Assembly: GCF_004116625.1 (NCBI RefSeq)
Contig: NZ_NXIE01000006.1
Coordinates: forward strand, 62,001 to 126,000
DNA: 64,000 nt
Origin: Halarcobacter mediterraneus
GTDB lineage: Bacteria > Campylobacterota > Campylobacteria > Campylobacterales > Arcobacteraceae
Reading direction: 5' to 3'
Below, piece after piece: positions 1 to 9,645 of this stretch. The translations under genes and the position numbers were made by a program. How positions within the stretch are numbered: the stretch's first letter is position 1; every line of letters begins with the position of its first letter. The notes beneath the pieces were generated by a model. That model saw only the letters and a program-made list of their open reading frames with translations. It was not told the DNA's origin and made no database searches.

Positions 1-66
1 TATAAGTTTTTATAATAATAATTTTTTTTTAATTCTTAAACTTTTTAACTCTTATGAAAAATTCGT

Positions 67-72
67 TATAAT
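67..72 (+). promoter_or_regulatory. -10 box for the PLP-enzyme pair
   Basis: A perfect TATAAT lies 22 bases before the first start codon, preceded by an AT-rich tract with T-runs and no clear -35 box. That layout is typical of sigma-70 promoters in Campylobacterota. It probably drives the two overlapping PLP-enzyme genes that follow. Confidence 0.55.
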
Positions 73-94
73 CCACCTAAAAAATTGGATATGC

Positions 95-1249
95 ATGAAA
101 AAAATTAAAATAGAAACAGCTCTTAGCCATATAGCTAAGTATGCACCTTTTGAGGATAAAGCAGGTGCTTCACATTTCCCCATTTATAACACAGGAACTT
201 TTGATTTAAAAAAACAAGAGGGAGATAAAATATATGATTATACAAGAAGTGATAATCCAACAAGAGAGATGTTAGAAAATCTTTTTACTGATGTAGAAAA
301 TGCTGCTGGTTGTGTATGTACTCATACAGGAATAGCTTCAGTAGCCTTACTTTTTGAAACTGTTTTAAAAGCAAATTCTCATATTTTAGTGGAAGCTGAT
401 TGTTATGGTGGTACATTTAGATTATTAAAAGTATTCAAAGAAAAGTATAATATTACAGTTCATTTTGCAGACTTTTTAGAAGAAGATAAACTAGAAGATA
501 TTTTAAAAAATAATACAATAGATTTAGTACTTTGTGAGTCTCCTACAAATCCTGGTCTTAAAATTATAGATTTACAGAAGATTGCAACTTTAACACATAA
601 ATATAAAGCCTTATTTGCAGTTGATAATTCACTTGCTACTTTTATATCTCAAAGACCTTTAGACTTAGGAGCTGATTTTTCTTTATTTTCAACTACTAAA
701 TATATTTCAGGTCATGGGGCTGTTGTTGCTGGGGCAATTGCAGCAAAGACAAAAGAATTAGCCCAAGAACTTCACTATTATGCAAACGCACAAGGAAGAA
801 GTCAAAACCCAATGGATGTTTATCTTATTTCTTTAGGAATTCCTACTTTAAAAGTAAGAATGAAAGAACATCAAGAAAGCTCTATAAAAATTGCAAAGTT
901 TTTAGAGAAACAAAGTTACATTACTAAAGTAACTCACCCTGCTTTGGAATCTCACCCTCAATATGAACTTGCAAAAAAACAAATGGAATATATTCCTGGT
1001 GTATTTTGTGCAGATTTCCAAACACTTGAACTTGCGGAAAAGTTTATTGAAAATACAAAAATATTTGGTGAGAAATGCTCTTTTGGAAGCCCTGATTCAA
1101 GAGCTGAAATCCCTGCAAAGATTTCCCATGCTTCTTTCTCAAAAGAAGAATTAAAAGCAATAGGAATTAGTGATGGAACAGTTAGATTTTCTATTGGTTT
1201 AGAAAATTTTGAAGATTTAATAGAAGATATAAAACAAGCAGTAAAATAG
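95..1249 (+). CDS. cystathionine gamma-synthase / Met gamma-lyase family PLP enzyme
   Basis: This is a Cys/Met-metabolism PLP enzyme (fold type I) of 384 residues, the usual length for the family. The substrate and phosphate-binding motif YTRSDNPTRE sits near residues 49-58, the aspartate that contacts the pyridine nitrogen is in AVDNS near 175, and the Schiff-base lysine is K202 in FSTTKYISGHG. It most likely forms cystathionine from an activated homoserine and cysteine, or acts in the reverse or lyase direction; the sequence alone does not settle which. The stop codon abuts the start of a second PLP enzyme, so the two are co-transcribed and probably act in the same sulfur amino acid pathway. 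Confidence 0.85.
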   Translation: MKKIKIETALSHIAKYAPFEDKAGASHFPIYNTGTFDLKKQEGDKIYDYTRSDNPTREMLENLFTDVENAAGCVCTHTGIASVALLFETVLKANSHILVEADCYGGTFRLLKVFKEKYNITVHFADFLEEDKLEDILKNNTIDLVLCESPTNPGLKIIDLQKIATLTHKYKALFAVDNSLATFISQRPLDLGADFSLFSTTKYISGHGAVVAGAIAAKTKELAQELHYYANAQGRSQNPMDVYLISLGIPTLKVRMKEHQESSIKIAKFLEKQSYITKVTHPALESHPQYELAKKQMEYIPGVFCADFQTLELAEKFIENTKIFGEKCSFGSPDSRAEIPAKISHASFSKEELKAIGISDGTVRFSIGLENFEDLIEDIKQAVK

Positions 1250-2743
1250 ATGAAAAATAGTTTTTTTAAAGCCATTCCAAGTGGAGAAACCTTACCTATA
1301 AATAATATCCATGCAGTCTCAGTTTCTATGCCAACACTTAAAGATGTAATAGGTTATGAAGAACAAGATGAAAAGACTTTAAAAGTTATTAAAAGTGGTT
1401 ATCCAAGGTTTATCTTACATCCTTATTTAAAAAAACTTAGTGAATATATAAAAAAGAAATATGATGTTTGTGATGAATATGAAGTTGTTGTTTTAAGTTC
1501 TCAAAAAGCTGCAAAACTTATAAGTGATAAATACTATATTTACAATAAAATAGAAATAGATGAACCTTTTGGAGTGATTCTTGTACAAAATGGAACAAGC
1601 CAACTACAAAAGGTACTTACTTATATCCAACATGTAGGCTGTAATCTTTCTTCAAGATTAGCAGAAGAGTATCTTTACAAAGTTAAAGAAATAGATACTT
1701 TACATAAAGAAGAATTAGAAAAAGAAGAAAAAGCTAAAGATATAGTAATAAATACATTAGCAAATGCCTATAAACAACCCTATGAAAATGTTTGCTTAAC
1801 ACCTTCTGGAATGAATGCAATTTATTCTGTAATTAGAGGTATAAACTCTATTCAAAGTCATAATGGAAGAACTGTCTTAGTTCAATTTGGTTGGTTATAT
1901 CTTGATACAATGAATATAGTAAATCATCATTATCAAAGACAAAAAATTTTTAAAGATATTAAAAGATTAGATTTATTAGAAAATTATTTGAAACAAAAAG
2001 GTCTAAAAGTTGCTGCAATAATAACTGAAATTCCTACAAACCCCCAATTAAAAACTGTAGATATAAAAGCATTGCGTAAACTTTGTGATAAATATAATAT
2101 TCCTCTTATCATAGATACAACTTTTGCAACACCATATAATCTTGATTTAACTTCATATGCTGATATCTTCGTAGAATCATTGACAAAATTTGCTTGTGGA
2201 AATGCTGATGTTCTAATGGGAGCTATAATCTTAAATAAAAAACACAATCTTTCTCATATGAATGAAGAATTCTTTCAACACTGTGAACCAATTTTTATAA
2301 AAGATATCCAAAGATTAGCTGTAGAAATAAAAGATTATAAAAAAAGAGTAAAACAAATAAGTAAAAATACTATAGCTTTAGTAAACTATCTAAAAACCTG
2401 TCCATATATTAAGAACTTATACTACTGTATGGATGAACAAAACAAAGATAACTATTGCCAAACAATAATTGATGATAATAGTTATGTAGGTATAGTTTCT
2501 GTAACTTTTAATAAACCCTTTGAAGAAGTTTATGATAAATTAAATTTTGCAAAAGGTCCGAGTTTAGGAACTGAATTTACACTTCTTATGCCTTATACTT
2601 ATTTAGCTCATTATGATTTAATAAAAAGTGAAAAAGGTCATAAAGAATTAGAAGAAATCGATTTACCTATAAACCTACTTAGAATCTCTGTAGGAATAGA
2701 ACCTATTGAAGAGATTATAAATGAGTTTAAAAGAATTGAATAA
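1250..2743 (+). CDS. long, fungal-type cystathionine gamma-synthase-like PLP enzyme
   Basis: A 497-residue PLP enzyme starting directly after the preceding stop. The C-terminal two thirds carry the Cys/Met enzyme fold, with IIDTTFATP near residues 287-294 and the PLP lysine K313 in ESLTKFACGNAD. An extra N-terminal region of about 150 residues includes HAVSVSMPTLKDVIGYEE and SGYPRF. That arrangement is characteristic of the long cystathionine gamma-synthases of fungi (STR2 type) and unlike short bacterial MetB. It probably works on homoserine-derived substrates beside the upstream short paralogue; the pair may divide synthase and lyase roles, which is inference. Confidence 0.75.
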   Translation: MKNSFFKAIPSGETLPINNIHAVSVSMPTLKDVIGYEEQDEKTLKVIKSGYPRFILHPYLKKLSEYIKKKYDVCDEYEVVVLSSQKAAKLISDKYYIYNKIEIDEPFGVILVQNGTSQLQKVLTYIQHVGCNLSSRLAEEYLYKVKEIDTLHKEELEKEEKAKDIVINTLANAYKQPYENVCLTPSGMNAIYSVIRGINSIQSHNGRTVLVQFGWLYLDTMNIVNHHYQRQKIFKDIKRLDLLENYLKQKGLKVAAIITEIPTNPQLKTVDIKALRKLCDKYNIPLIIDTTFATPYNLDLTSYADIFVESLTKFACGNADVLMGAIILNKKHNLSHMNEEFFQHCEPIFIKDIQRLAVEIKDYKKRVKQISKNTIALVNYLKTCPYIKNLYYCMDEQNKDNYCQTIIDDNSYVGIVSVTFNKPFEEVYDKLNFAKGPSLGTEFTLLMPYTYLAHYDLIKSEKGHKELEEIDLPINLLRISVGIEPIEEIINEFKRIE

Positions 2744-2838
2744 GTTTTAAGCAAAGCAAAAGACCTATTATTAAAAGTGCTTATTAAGAATAGTTTTAAT
2801 ATTATTTATCATTATAGTTTTATACAAGGAAATACGTT

Positions 2839-4665
2839 ATGTTAGATAACTTCTCTATTCTTTTTAAGTTGAAAATAAATAGTTTTCTTATTATTTTAGG
2901 TTTATGTATATCAGCTTTGATTACTTATAATACTTTAAACTCTTTATCCAAAGAATACAGTTACTCTTTAGATATTGCAAAACAAAGTGAAACTTTAAAT
3001 GCAATTTATATAAATGGTCTTTTATATAACTCTTCATCAGGTGTAGTTTTTCAAAACCCAAGTTCAGCAAAGGCTAAAAACACAATGACTACAGCAATAA
3101 ATGCTGTACAAAAAGCTGCAAAAGAGTTTGAGGGTTTAGATAAAAATTTATACTCAAAATTTGAACCAAAAGTAACAAACTTTTTAAATATCGTTAAACC
3201 TTTATATAAAAAAGTAGAAGATGGAAACTTACTAGAAAAAAAAGATATGAGTAGTTCTCTTCAAGCGTGGAGAGATTTAAAATTTACTATTACTGATATT
3301 TTAAAAATCATTCAAGCAAACTCACAAGTAGCACAAAAAAACTTTCATACTATGATTGAAGACTCAATTATAACTATAGTAATTCTTATGTTAGTTATAA
3401 TATTGGTTATTTTAGCTTTTAATGTTCTTCTATCAAGAAGTATTATTTCTCCTTTAGAAAGCTTAGAAAAAGCTATGGCTAACTTAACAAACTCTTCAGA
3501 TATTAATAAAAAAATAGAAATAAAAACAAAAGATGAAACAGCAAAAATTGCAAAAAACTTTAATGAATATATAAATAAAATAGAAAAAGCTCAAAGTGAA
3601 GATACTCTAGTTATAAAAGATGTACAAAATGTAGTAAATGAAATAAAAAGTGGTAAGCTAAATACAAGAGTTAAAACAAAAACTTCAAATAGTTCTATCA
3701 TGGAGTTAGTAACTGCTTTAAATAGTATGCTTGATACTTTACACAATATTATTGACCATGCTTTAAATACTTTAGATAAATATCAACATGAAGATTTTAA
3801 AATGAAAACCTCTATTAACTCACAAGGAGAAATTGCTGCTTTACTTAAAGGAATTGATTCTTTAGGAGATGCTATTTCAAAAATGTTGGTACAAAGTACA
3901 AAAAGAGGTTTAGAGCTTAGAACAAGTTCTGCTACTTTACTAAAAAATGTAGACACCTTAAATATAAGTTCAAGTGAAGCAGCCTCAAATCTAGAAGAAA
4001 CTGCTGCTGCTTTAGAGCAAATCACTTCAAATGTTACAAGTAGTACTCAAAAAATGAATAAAATGTCACAAGTAGCAAACAAAGTTACAAGTGCCACAAA
4101 AGAAGGTCAAGATTTAGCTCATAAAACAGGTGCTTCAATGGATGAAATTGATGAACAAGTTAATCTAATAAATGATGCAATTACAATAATTGACCAAATC
4201 GCTTTTCAAACAAATATTCTTTCACTAAATGCAGCAGTTGAGGCAGCTACAGCAGGAGAAGCAGGTAAAGGTTTTACTGTAGTTGCAGGAGAAGTTAGAA
4301 ATCTAGCAACAAAATCTGCTGAAGCAGCAAAAGAGATAAAAGAGTTAGTAGAACATGCTACAGTTAAAGCAAAAGAAGGAAAAGATATCTCAGATAGTAT
4401 GATAAAAGGGTATTCAAGTTTAAATGAAAACATTGACCAGACTTTAAAGATTATAAAAGAAGTTTCTATTTCAAGTAATGAGCAACAAAAAGGAATAGTT
4501 CAAATAAATGATGCAATAAGTGGACTAGACCAAAAGACTCAAGAAAATGCGCATATTGCTTCTCAAGTACAAGAAATAGCATTTTCAACAGAGAAACTTG
4601 CAGAACAAATTGTAGAAGGTAATAGTACAAAAGAGTTTTTAGGAAAAGATGAATTAAATTTTTAA
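2839..4665 (+). CDS. methyl-accepting chemotaxis protein
   Basis: A chemoreceptor of 608 residues. A first membrane helix lies near residues 10-30, followed by a periplasmic helical sensor of about 140 residues, a second helix near 175-197, a HAMP region (near 200-255, with possible second HAMP-like repeat to about 355) and a long cytoplasmic coiled coil. The hairpin tip reads [20 protein letters not shown], the hallmark CheA/CheW contact region. No CheR-docking pentapeptide is visible at the C-terminus. An AAGGAAA ribosome site precedes the ATG. It signals to the chemotaxis kinase; the ligand cannot be read from sequence. Confidence 0.93.
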   Translation: MLDNFSILFKLKINSFLIILGLCISALITYNTLNSLSKEYSYSLDIAKQSETLNAIYINGLLYNSSSGVVFQNPSSAKAKNTMTTAINAVQKAAKEFEGLDKNLYSKFEPKVTNFLNIVKPLYKKVEDGNLLEKKDMSSSLQAWRDLKFTITDILKIIQANSQVAQKNFHTMIEDSIITIVILMLVIILVILAFNVLLSRSIISPLESLEKAMANLTNSSDINKKIEIKTKDETAKIAKNFNEYINKIEKAQSEDTLVIKDVQNVVNEIKSGKLNTRVKTKTSNSSIMELVTALNSMLDTLHNIIDHALNTLDKYQHEDFKMKTSINSQGEIAALLKGIDSLGDAISKMLVQSTKRGLELRTSSATLLKNVDTLNISSSEAASNLEETAAALEQITSNVTSSTQKMNKMSQVANKVTSATKEGQDLAHKTGASMDEIDEQVNLINDAITIIDQIAFQTNILSLNAAVEAATAGEAGKGFTVVAGEVRNLATKSAEAAKEIKELVEHATVKAKEGKDISDSMIKGYSSLNENIDQTLKIIKEVSISSNEQQKGIVQINDAISGLDQKTQENAHIASQVQEIAFSTEKLAEQIVEGNSTKEFLGKDELNF

Positions 4666-4675
4666 TTCATCTTTT
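4644..4675. terminator. bidirectional terminator hairpin
   Basis: A perfect inverted repeat (arms 4644-4658 and 4661-4675) with A-tracts and T-tracts on its flanks, so it can stop transcription in both directions. It overlaps the last codons of the chemoreceptor gene and abuts the end of the convergent metal-transporter gene. Confidence 0.8.
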
Positions 4676-6154
4676 TTAAATTAAATTAGCATTTAAATAA
4701 AGGAAAACTCCTAAAATAAACATAAAAATAGGAGCTATTATTTCTAAAGCATAAGTTATTTTATGAGACTTTTCTCCAAGTTTATTAACACTTGTTCCTA
4801 AGAAAGAACTTGCAAAAATAACAACACCCATTCCTAAACTAATAGCAATAGAAGCAAGAAATACTGCAAAATATGTTTTTAAAACAAAAGCATATATAAA
4901 TAAAACTACAGTTCCAGGACAAGGAATCAAGCCTGAAGTTATTACAAAATATAAATCTTGCTTCATAAAATTTGGTTTTAGACTTGTTGTATTTTTAGGT
5001 TTTTGAGTACTCCATACAGAAGTTGCTTCACTCTTTTTTTCTATAGGAGCATGGGAACTGCAACAAGAACTACAAGAGCAACTTTTGTTTCTTAATTTAT
5101 TTGATAGAATATAAACTGCTAAAACCATAATTAAAACGGAAGAAACTTTTGTTAATATTTCAACAGAATCATTTACAAAGTTGTTTAAAATAGATTCTAA
5201 AATAAAAATAGAAACAACAACTAAAATTAAAGCACCTATAATATGTACAAAAGCACTAGCTTGGGAAATAAAAAAAGCTTTTGTATAGGAACTTTTATTT
5301 GCCATAAAATAAGAAAAAGCTAAAGATTTTCCATGACCAGGACCTAAAGCATGAACCATTCCATAAATAAAAGAAACTACTAAAAGCATTAAAAGAGCAA
5401 GATTATCTCCATTTTCAATTTTTACAAGATAATGTTTTACTTTTTTTACAAAATAATTTAAAAGTGATTCATCTTTTATTTTTTCTTCCTTATATAAAGA
5501 CTCTTCTAGTTCACTATCTTCTAACTTTTCTTCCATAACTTTACTTTGTTCTTCTTCTTTTACCTTTGAAGAAACTTGAGCATTTGCCAAAGAAAAACTA
5601 AATAATAAATCTTTTTTAGTACCTATTTTATTTACTTTTACTTCTTCAAGACCAGTTATTTTTGATAACTTATCAAAATGAATTAAAATAAAATAGTTTT
5701 CTTCATCAAAAACACTAAAATATAAAAGATTTTCATTTTTTATATCATAATTTAAATCTATAGTATAAGAAAAATGCAAAATTGAATTTTTTATATATAC
5801 TTCTTTTTTAAATACCTTTACTTTTTCACTCTTTTCTTTATCTATGGTTTTACCATAAGAGAAATGAACTAAGTAATTTCTTGGAATAACATAATCATAA
5901 ATAGCTTGAGCGATAAGATCTAACTCTTCTTTTTCAAAAAAATTATTTGTATTTGTATCATAAACTTCTTTTAAAGTATTTGTAAAATCTTTTGTTAAAA
6001 CCCAAGTTATCTTAGCTGAGTTAATCTTTTTATCATTTGTATCTACTTCAATAAAATATTTTGTTTCAGGAGAATATATGGTACAAATAGCACAGGCAAA
6101 AACACTATTACTTAAAAATAATATTAAAATTAGAGTTCTAGTAAAAAGAGACAA
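4676..6154 (-). CDS. NicO/RcnA-type metal transporter with DUF1007-like periplasmic domain
   Basis: A 492-residue protein with a signal peptide ending near residue 20 (FACAI), then a periplasmic DUF1007-like domain (about 20-200, containing AQAIYDYVIPRNY). A charged linker leads into a NicO/RcnA-type permease from about 255 onward, with the family motif GMVHALGPGHGKSLAFSYF and later SGLIPCPGTVVLF. A Cys/Ser-rich loop (CSCSSCCSSH) follows and could bind metal. The fusion of DUF1007 with NicO is a known architecture for nickel/cobalt or related divalent-metal export. The gene is divergent from a Fur-family regulator, which is a plausible controller. Confidence 0.8.
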   Translation of the reverse strand: MSLFTRTLILILFLSNSVFACAICTIYSPETKYFIEVDTNDKKINSAKITWVLTKDFTNTLKEVYDTNTNNFFEKEELDLIAQAIYDYVIPRNYLVHFSYGKTIDKEKSEKVKVFKKEVYIKNSILHFSYTIDLNYDIKNENLLYFSVFDEENYFILIHFDKLSKITGLEEVKVNKIGTKKDLLFSFSLANAQVSSKVKEEEQSKVMEEKLEDSELEESLYKEEKIKDESLLNYFVKKVKHYLVKIENGDNLALLMLLVVSFIYGMVHALGPGHGKSLAFSYFMANKSSYTKAFFISQASAFVHIIGALILVVVSIFILESILNNFVNDSVEILTKVSSVLIMVLAVYILSNKLRNKSCSCSSCCSSHAPIEKKSEATSVWSTQKPKNTTSLKPNFMKQDLYFVITSGLIPCPGTVVLFIYAFVLKTYFAVFLASIAISLGMGVVIFASSFLGTSVNKLGEKSHKITYALEIIAPIFMFILGVFLYLNANLI

Positions 6155-6225
6155 AGTATATAACCTTTTCTTATATTTAAGATAATCAAAATAGCTTGTA
6201 ATAGTAGTACAGAAAAACTTTTACG

Positions 6226-6236
6226 CAACTTAGTTG
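6226..6236. promoter_or_regulatory. candidate Fur/Zur-family operator
   Basis: The palindrome CAACTTAGTTG lies in the 139-base gap between the divergent NicO transporter and Fur-family regulator genes. Its position suggests autoregulation by the neighbouring regulator. The sequence differs from the GATAAT-type Fur boxes seen near 54.9-63.1 kb in this same window, consistent with a different Fur-family member. Confidence 0.35.
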
Positions 6237-6293
6237 TAAATTTTATACATTAAAATATACTAAATTTAAAACTAATAAGTTATAATTTAAACT

Positions 6294-6668
6294 ATGAATT
6301 TAGAAGCAATAAAAAAGAAGTCAAATATAAAGTTTACAACAGCTAGAAAAGCTATCTTAGAAGTGTTTATAAAACATAATTGTCCTGTTTCTTATGAGGA
6401 CATAAAAGATGAGTTATCAATGGATAAGGCTACTTTTTATAGAAATATTACTATTTTTGAAGATGAAAAACTAATCAGTTCTTTTGAATCTAATGACAGA
6501 AAAAGATATTATGAAGTACAAAAAAATGCTCATTCTCACTTTATCTGTACTGCCTGTTCAAAGATTGAATGTATTCATGAAAAACCTCAATTTAACCTTG
6601 AAGGTCATCAAATAGATAATATTATTATAAAGGGTATCTGCCCAAATTGCTTACATAAAGGAAATTAA
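6294..6668 (+). CDS. Fur-family metalloregulator
   Basis: A 124-residue Fur-family repressor. A winged helix fills about residues 1-80 (TTARKAILEVF, MDKATFYRNITIFEDEKLI). The C-terminal metal and dimerisation domain has the structural-zinc cysteine pairs CTAC and CPNC, plus His residues in HSHFIC. It is shorter than typical Fur (about 150) and resembles Zur/PerR-like short members. It starts an apparent operon with nhaA, PCuAC and Sco genes (3-base gap to nhaA) and faces a metal exporter. The metal sensed (zinc, nickel or copper-linked) is not determinable here. Confidence 0.85.
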   Translation: MNLEAIKKKSNIKFTTARKAILEVFIKHNCPVSYEDIKDELSMDKATFYRNITIFEDEKLISSFESNDRKRYYEVQKNAHSHFICTACSKIECIHEKPQFNLEGHQIDNIIIKGICPNCLHKGN

Positions 6669-6671
6669 CAT

Positions 6672-7958
6672 ATGATTCAACGATTGATTACTTTAGAAAA
6701 GTTTATCAATAAAGAAGCTCTAAGTGGTATTTTATTATTTGTAGCTACAGTTGCGGCTGTAATAGTTGCTAATTCAAGTTTAGGACAAGCCTACTATGAC
6801 TTATGGCACTTACCTCTTGGACTAAATATAGGTGAAACTGAAGTTTCAATGTCTCTTACTTATTGGATTGATGATGGTTTAATGGCATTATTCTTTTTAA
6901 TGGTAGGACTAGAAATAAAAAGAGAAATGCTTATAGGAGAACTATCTTCAGTAAGTAAAGCTTCCTTTCCTATAGTTGCAGCTGTTGGGGGTATGGCTAT
7001 TCCTGCATTAATTTATGTGGCATTAAATCCTGATAATCCTCTAGGTTTTGGTGTTCCAATGGCAACTGATATTGCTTTTGCTCTTGGTATTCTTATGCTT
7101 TTAGGAAATAAAGTAAATCCAGCCTTAAAACTATTTTTAGTTGCTTTAGCAGTAGTTGATGATTTAGGTGCTGTTTTAGTTGTAGCAACTGTGTACACAA
7201 GTGAAATTCAAAGTCAATATTTTATACATGCAGGTATTATCTATGCTTTAATTTGGATATTAAATAAAAGAGGAGTTACAAACCTTTTACCATATTTACT
7301 TTTAGGTATTGCTCTTTGGGTATATATTCATGCTATTGGTATTCATGCAACTATTGCTGGTGTTTTATTAGCATTTGCTATTCCTATTGGTTCAAAAATA
7401 GATGAAAAGAAATTTATAAAAGATACAAAAGGTGCAATTGATGATTTTGAAAGAAATATAGATGATGTACCAATTTTGAATCATCATCAAATTGATTCTT
7501 TAGAAACTATAGGATATGGGTATGATAAAGTACAAAATCCTCTTGTAAGATTAGAACACAATTTACATGGTCTTTCTGCATTTTTTATTATGCCTTTATT
7601 TGCTTTTTCAAATGCGGGAGTTTTAATTGACTTTTCTACTGTACATGCAAACTTAGCAATTGTTTTAGGAGTTGTTTTAGGATTAGTTCTTGGAAAACCT
7701 ATTGGTATTTTAGGATTTACTTATCTTGCACATAAACTAAAAATTGTTAAAAAACCAGATACTATTTCTTGGAGTGAGATTTTAGCTGTTGGATTTATTG
7801 CAGGTATTGGTTTTACAATGTCAATTTTTATTACTCATTTAGCATTTTTAGATGAAGATGTTATATCAGCAGTAAAACTAGGTGTATTTGCAGCTTCTTT
7901 TGTTGCAGCTATAATTGGGGTATTTTTACTTTTAACAGTGAAAAAATTTAACAAATAA
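6672..7958 (+). CDS. nhaA: Na+/H+ antiporter NhaA
   Basis: A 428-residue NhaA antiporter that exchanges sodium for protons across the inner membrane. The essential paired aspartates are seen in VVDDLGAVLVVAT near residues 161-173, and ATDIAFALG and GIGFTMSIFITHLAF are family signatures. About 11 or 12 hydrophobic helices are evident. It is slightly longer than E. coli NhaA (388) because of a charged cytoplasmic loop near residues 250-290. It follows the Fur-family gene by three bases, an unusual partner, so sodium/proton exchange may be expressed together with the metal genes downstream. Confidence 0.95.
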   Translation: MIQRLITLEKFINKEALSGILLFVATVAAVIVANSSLGQAYYDLWHLPLGLNIGETEVSMSLTYWIDDGLMALFFLMVGLEIKREMLIGELSSVSKASFPIVAAVGGMAIPALIYVALNPDNPLGFGVPMATDIAFALGILMLLGNKVNPALKLFLVALAVVDDLGAVLVVATVYTSEIQSQYFIHAGIIYALIWILNKRGVTNLLPYLLLGIALWVYIHAIGIHATIAGVLLAFAIPIGSKIDEKKFIKDTKGAIDDFERNIDDVPILNHHQIDSLETIGYGYDKVQNPLVRLEHNLHGLSAFFIMPLFAFSNAGVLIDFSTVHANLAIVLGVVLGLVLGKPIGILGFTYLAHKLKIVKKPDTISWSEILAVGFIAGIGFTMSIFITHLAFLDEDVISAVKLGVFAASFVAAIIGVFLLLTVKKFNK

Positions 7959-7998
7959 TTAACACTTCAATAATAAAATAAAAGAAAAAAGGTTTATT

Positions 7999-8457
7999 AT
8001 GAAAAAAGTTTTTTTAAGCTTATTTATTGGAACAATGGCACTTTTTGCTTCTAGTATAGAAGTAAAAGACTCTTATGTAAGAGCTACACCTCCAGGTTTA
8101 CCTAATTCTGCTGCATTTATGACATTAGTAAATACTACAGATAAAGATTTAGCTGTAGTAAAAGCAAGTTCTGCTGTTTCAAAAGTTGTAGAACTTCATA
8201 CTCATACAATGAAAGATGGAGTTATGAAAATGTTTCAAATTCCAAAAATTGATGTTCCTGCAAATGGTGAAACAGTTTTAAAACCAGGTGGTTTACATAT
8301 TATGTTAATTGGTTTATACAATCCTTTAAAAGTAGGAGAAAAAGTTGATTTAACTTTAGAATTCTCAAATGGTGAAACAAAAACAATCACAGCTGAGATT
8401 AAAACTGTTATGGGTGGAATGAAACATCATGGTAATCACAAGGGAATGAAACACTAA
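7999..8457 (+). CDS. periplasmic copper chaperone PCuAC
   Basis: A 152-residue periplasmic protein with a signal peptide (about residues 1-19, ending LFASS). The PCu(A)C copper-binding pattern is visible: ELHTHTMKDGVMKM and, about 40 residues later, GGLHIMLIGL. A His/Met-rich tail (MGGMKHHGNHKGMKH) could add copper sites. Members deliver Cu(I) to the CuA centre of cytochrome c oxidase together with Sco proteins, and a Sco gene lies two genes downstream in the same run. Confidence 0.9.
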   Translation: MKKVFLSLFIGTMALFASSIEVKDSYVRATPPGLPNSAAFMTLVNTTDKDLAVVKASSAVSKVVELHTHTMKDGVMKMFQIPKIDVPANGETVLKPGGLHIMLIGLYNPLKVGEKVDLTLEFSNGETKTITAEIKTVMGGMKHHGNHKGMKH

Positions 8458-8459
8458 AA

Positions 8460-8948
8460 ATGAGTGAAAAAAAACAAAATAATATTAAAAGTACAATCCT
8501 TCAATTAGGACTTGTACTTCTAATTGTTTTAGGCTATTTTTTAATAGATTTTAATGGTATTTACCAATCTTTAAAAGGTGAAGTTAAATATATTACACAA
8601 AATGAACAATGTGATTTACATGATAGTTATTGCTCAATAAGAATTCAAGATGGAACAATATTTACTTTAAGTATTGAACCAAAATCGATTCCTTTAATGA
8701 AACCCCTTACTTTTTCAATCAAAAGTAATAAAGATAATTTAGAAAATTTAACTTTAAATATATATTCAACAAATATGTTTATGGGTGAATTTTATTTACC
8801 TATTAAAAATTTAGGTAATGGAAATTATCAAGCAATAGGTACACTTCCAACTTGTCCAGTAGGTGGAATGCATTGGAATGCAGATATAAAAATAGAAAAA
8901 GCCACGGAAAATATTGGTGCAAGATTTCAATTTAAAACGGATATATAA
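8460..8948 (+). CDS. membrane-anchored periplasmic protein in the copper operon
   Basis: A 162-residue protein with one N-terminal membrane anchor (about residues 12-30) and a periplasmic beta-rich domain. The C-terminal part contains TNMFMGEFYLP and TCPVGGMHWNAD; Met, Cys and His residues there could bind copper. The fold pattern recalls FixH/YtkA-like domains, but I do not recognise the family with certainty. It sits two bases after the PCuAC gene and two before the Sco gene, so a role in copper delivery to respiratory oxidases is inferred from context. Confidence 0.7.
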   Translation: MSEKKQNNIKSTILQLGLVLLIVLGYFLIDFNGIYQSLKGEVKYITQNEQCDLHDSYCSIRIQDGTIFTLSIEPKSIPLMKPLTFSIKSNKDNLENLTLNIYSTNMFMGEFYLPIKNLGNGNYQAIGTLPTCPVGGMHWNADIKIEKATENIGARFQFKTDI

Positions 8949-8950
8949 TA

Positions 8951-9523
8951 ATGAAAAACTTTCTTAGACTCGGTATAATTTTTTTAGTTGCAGTTATTTT
9001 AATTTCACTGATAAAACCTTTTATTGAAAATTATCAAGAAAAACAAAAATATGCTTTTACAGTTGATACAATTGATGGTAAGATTTCTAAAGAGGATTTT
9101 AAAGGAAAAGCTTTAGCTGTTTATTTTGGATACACTTATTGTCCTGATGTATGCCCTACTTCATTAAGCTCATTATCTCAAGCTTTAAATAGTTTTACAG
9201 AAGAAGAAACAAAAGACTTTGTTGGTCTTTTTATAAGTGTTGACCCTGATAGAGATACTCTTCAAAACCTTAAAGAATATACTCACTACTTCCACAAAAA
9301 TTTTATTGGAGGGACATCATCTAAAGAAAATATTGATGATATTACTAAAAGATATGAGTCTTATTATAAAAAAATTCCTTTAGAAAACTCTGCAATGGGT
9401 TACTCGGTTTCACATACTTCTTATATTTATTTATTTGATAAAGAAGGTAAGTTTATAGCAAAAGTTGACCACTTCTCTGACCCAAGTAAGATAAAAGAGA
9501 ACTTAGCAGCTATTTTAAAATAA
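8951..9523 (+). CDS. Sco1/SenC/PrrC copper-delivery protein
   Basis: A 190-residue thioredoxin-fold Sco protein with an N-terminal membrane anchor (about residues 5-22). The copper motif CxxxC is present in YTYCPDVCPTS (near residues 67-77) and the distal copper-ligand histidine in SVSHTSYIYLFD (near 155). Sco proteins carry copper or reduce thiols for CuA assembly in cytochrome oxidase, matching the adjacent PCuAC gene. It is the last gene of the operon and is followed by a hairpin. Confidence 0.93.
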   Translation: MKNFLRLGIIFLVAVILISLIKPFIENYQEKQKYAFTVDTIDGKISKEDFKGKALAVYFGYTYCPDVCPTSLSSLSQALNSFTEEETKDFVGLFISVDPDRDTLQNLKEYTHYFHKNFIGGTSSKENIDDITKRYESYYKKIPLENSAMGYSVSHTSYIYLFDKEGKFIAKVDHFSDPSKIKENLAAILK

Positions 9524-9539
9524 TTACTCTTTTTTTAAA

Positions 9540-9583
9540 ACTCTAATAGTTGTGATATAATCACTTTTCAAAACTATTAGAGT
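9540..9583. terminator. nested hairpin after the Sco gene
   Basis: Twelve-base arms ACTCTAATAGTT (9540-9551) and their complement (9572-9583) enclose a smaller GTGA/TCAC hairpin (9552-9555 with 9561-9564). T-tracts flank both sides. It is probably a terminator for the copper operon. The nested form and its place upstream of the next gene leave a regulatory role open. Confidence 0.55.
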
Positions 9584-9645
9584 ACTTACTTTTTTTAAGA
9601 TTACTTTTCTTGACTAAATAGTACAATCATCAAAAAGATTAAATA

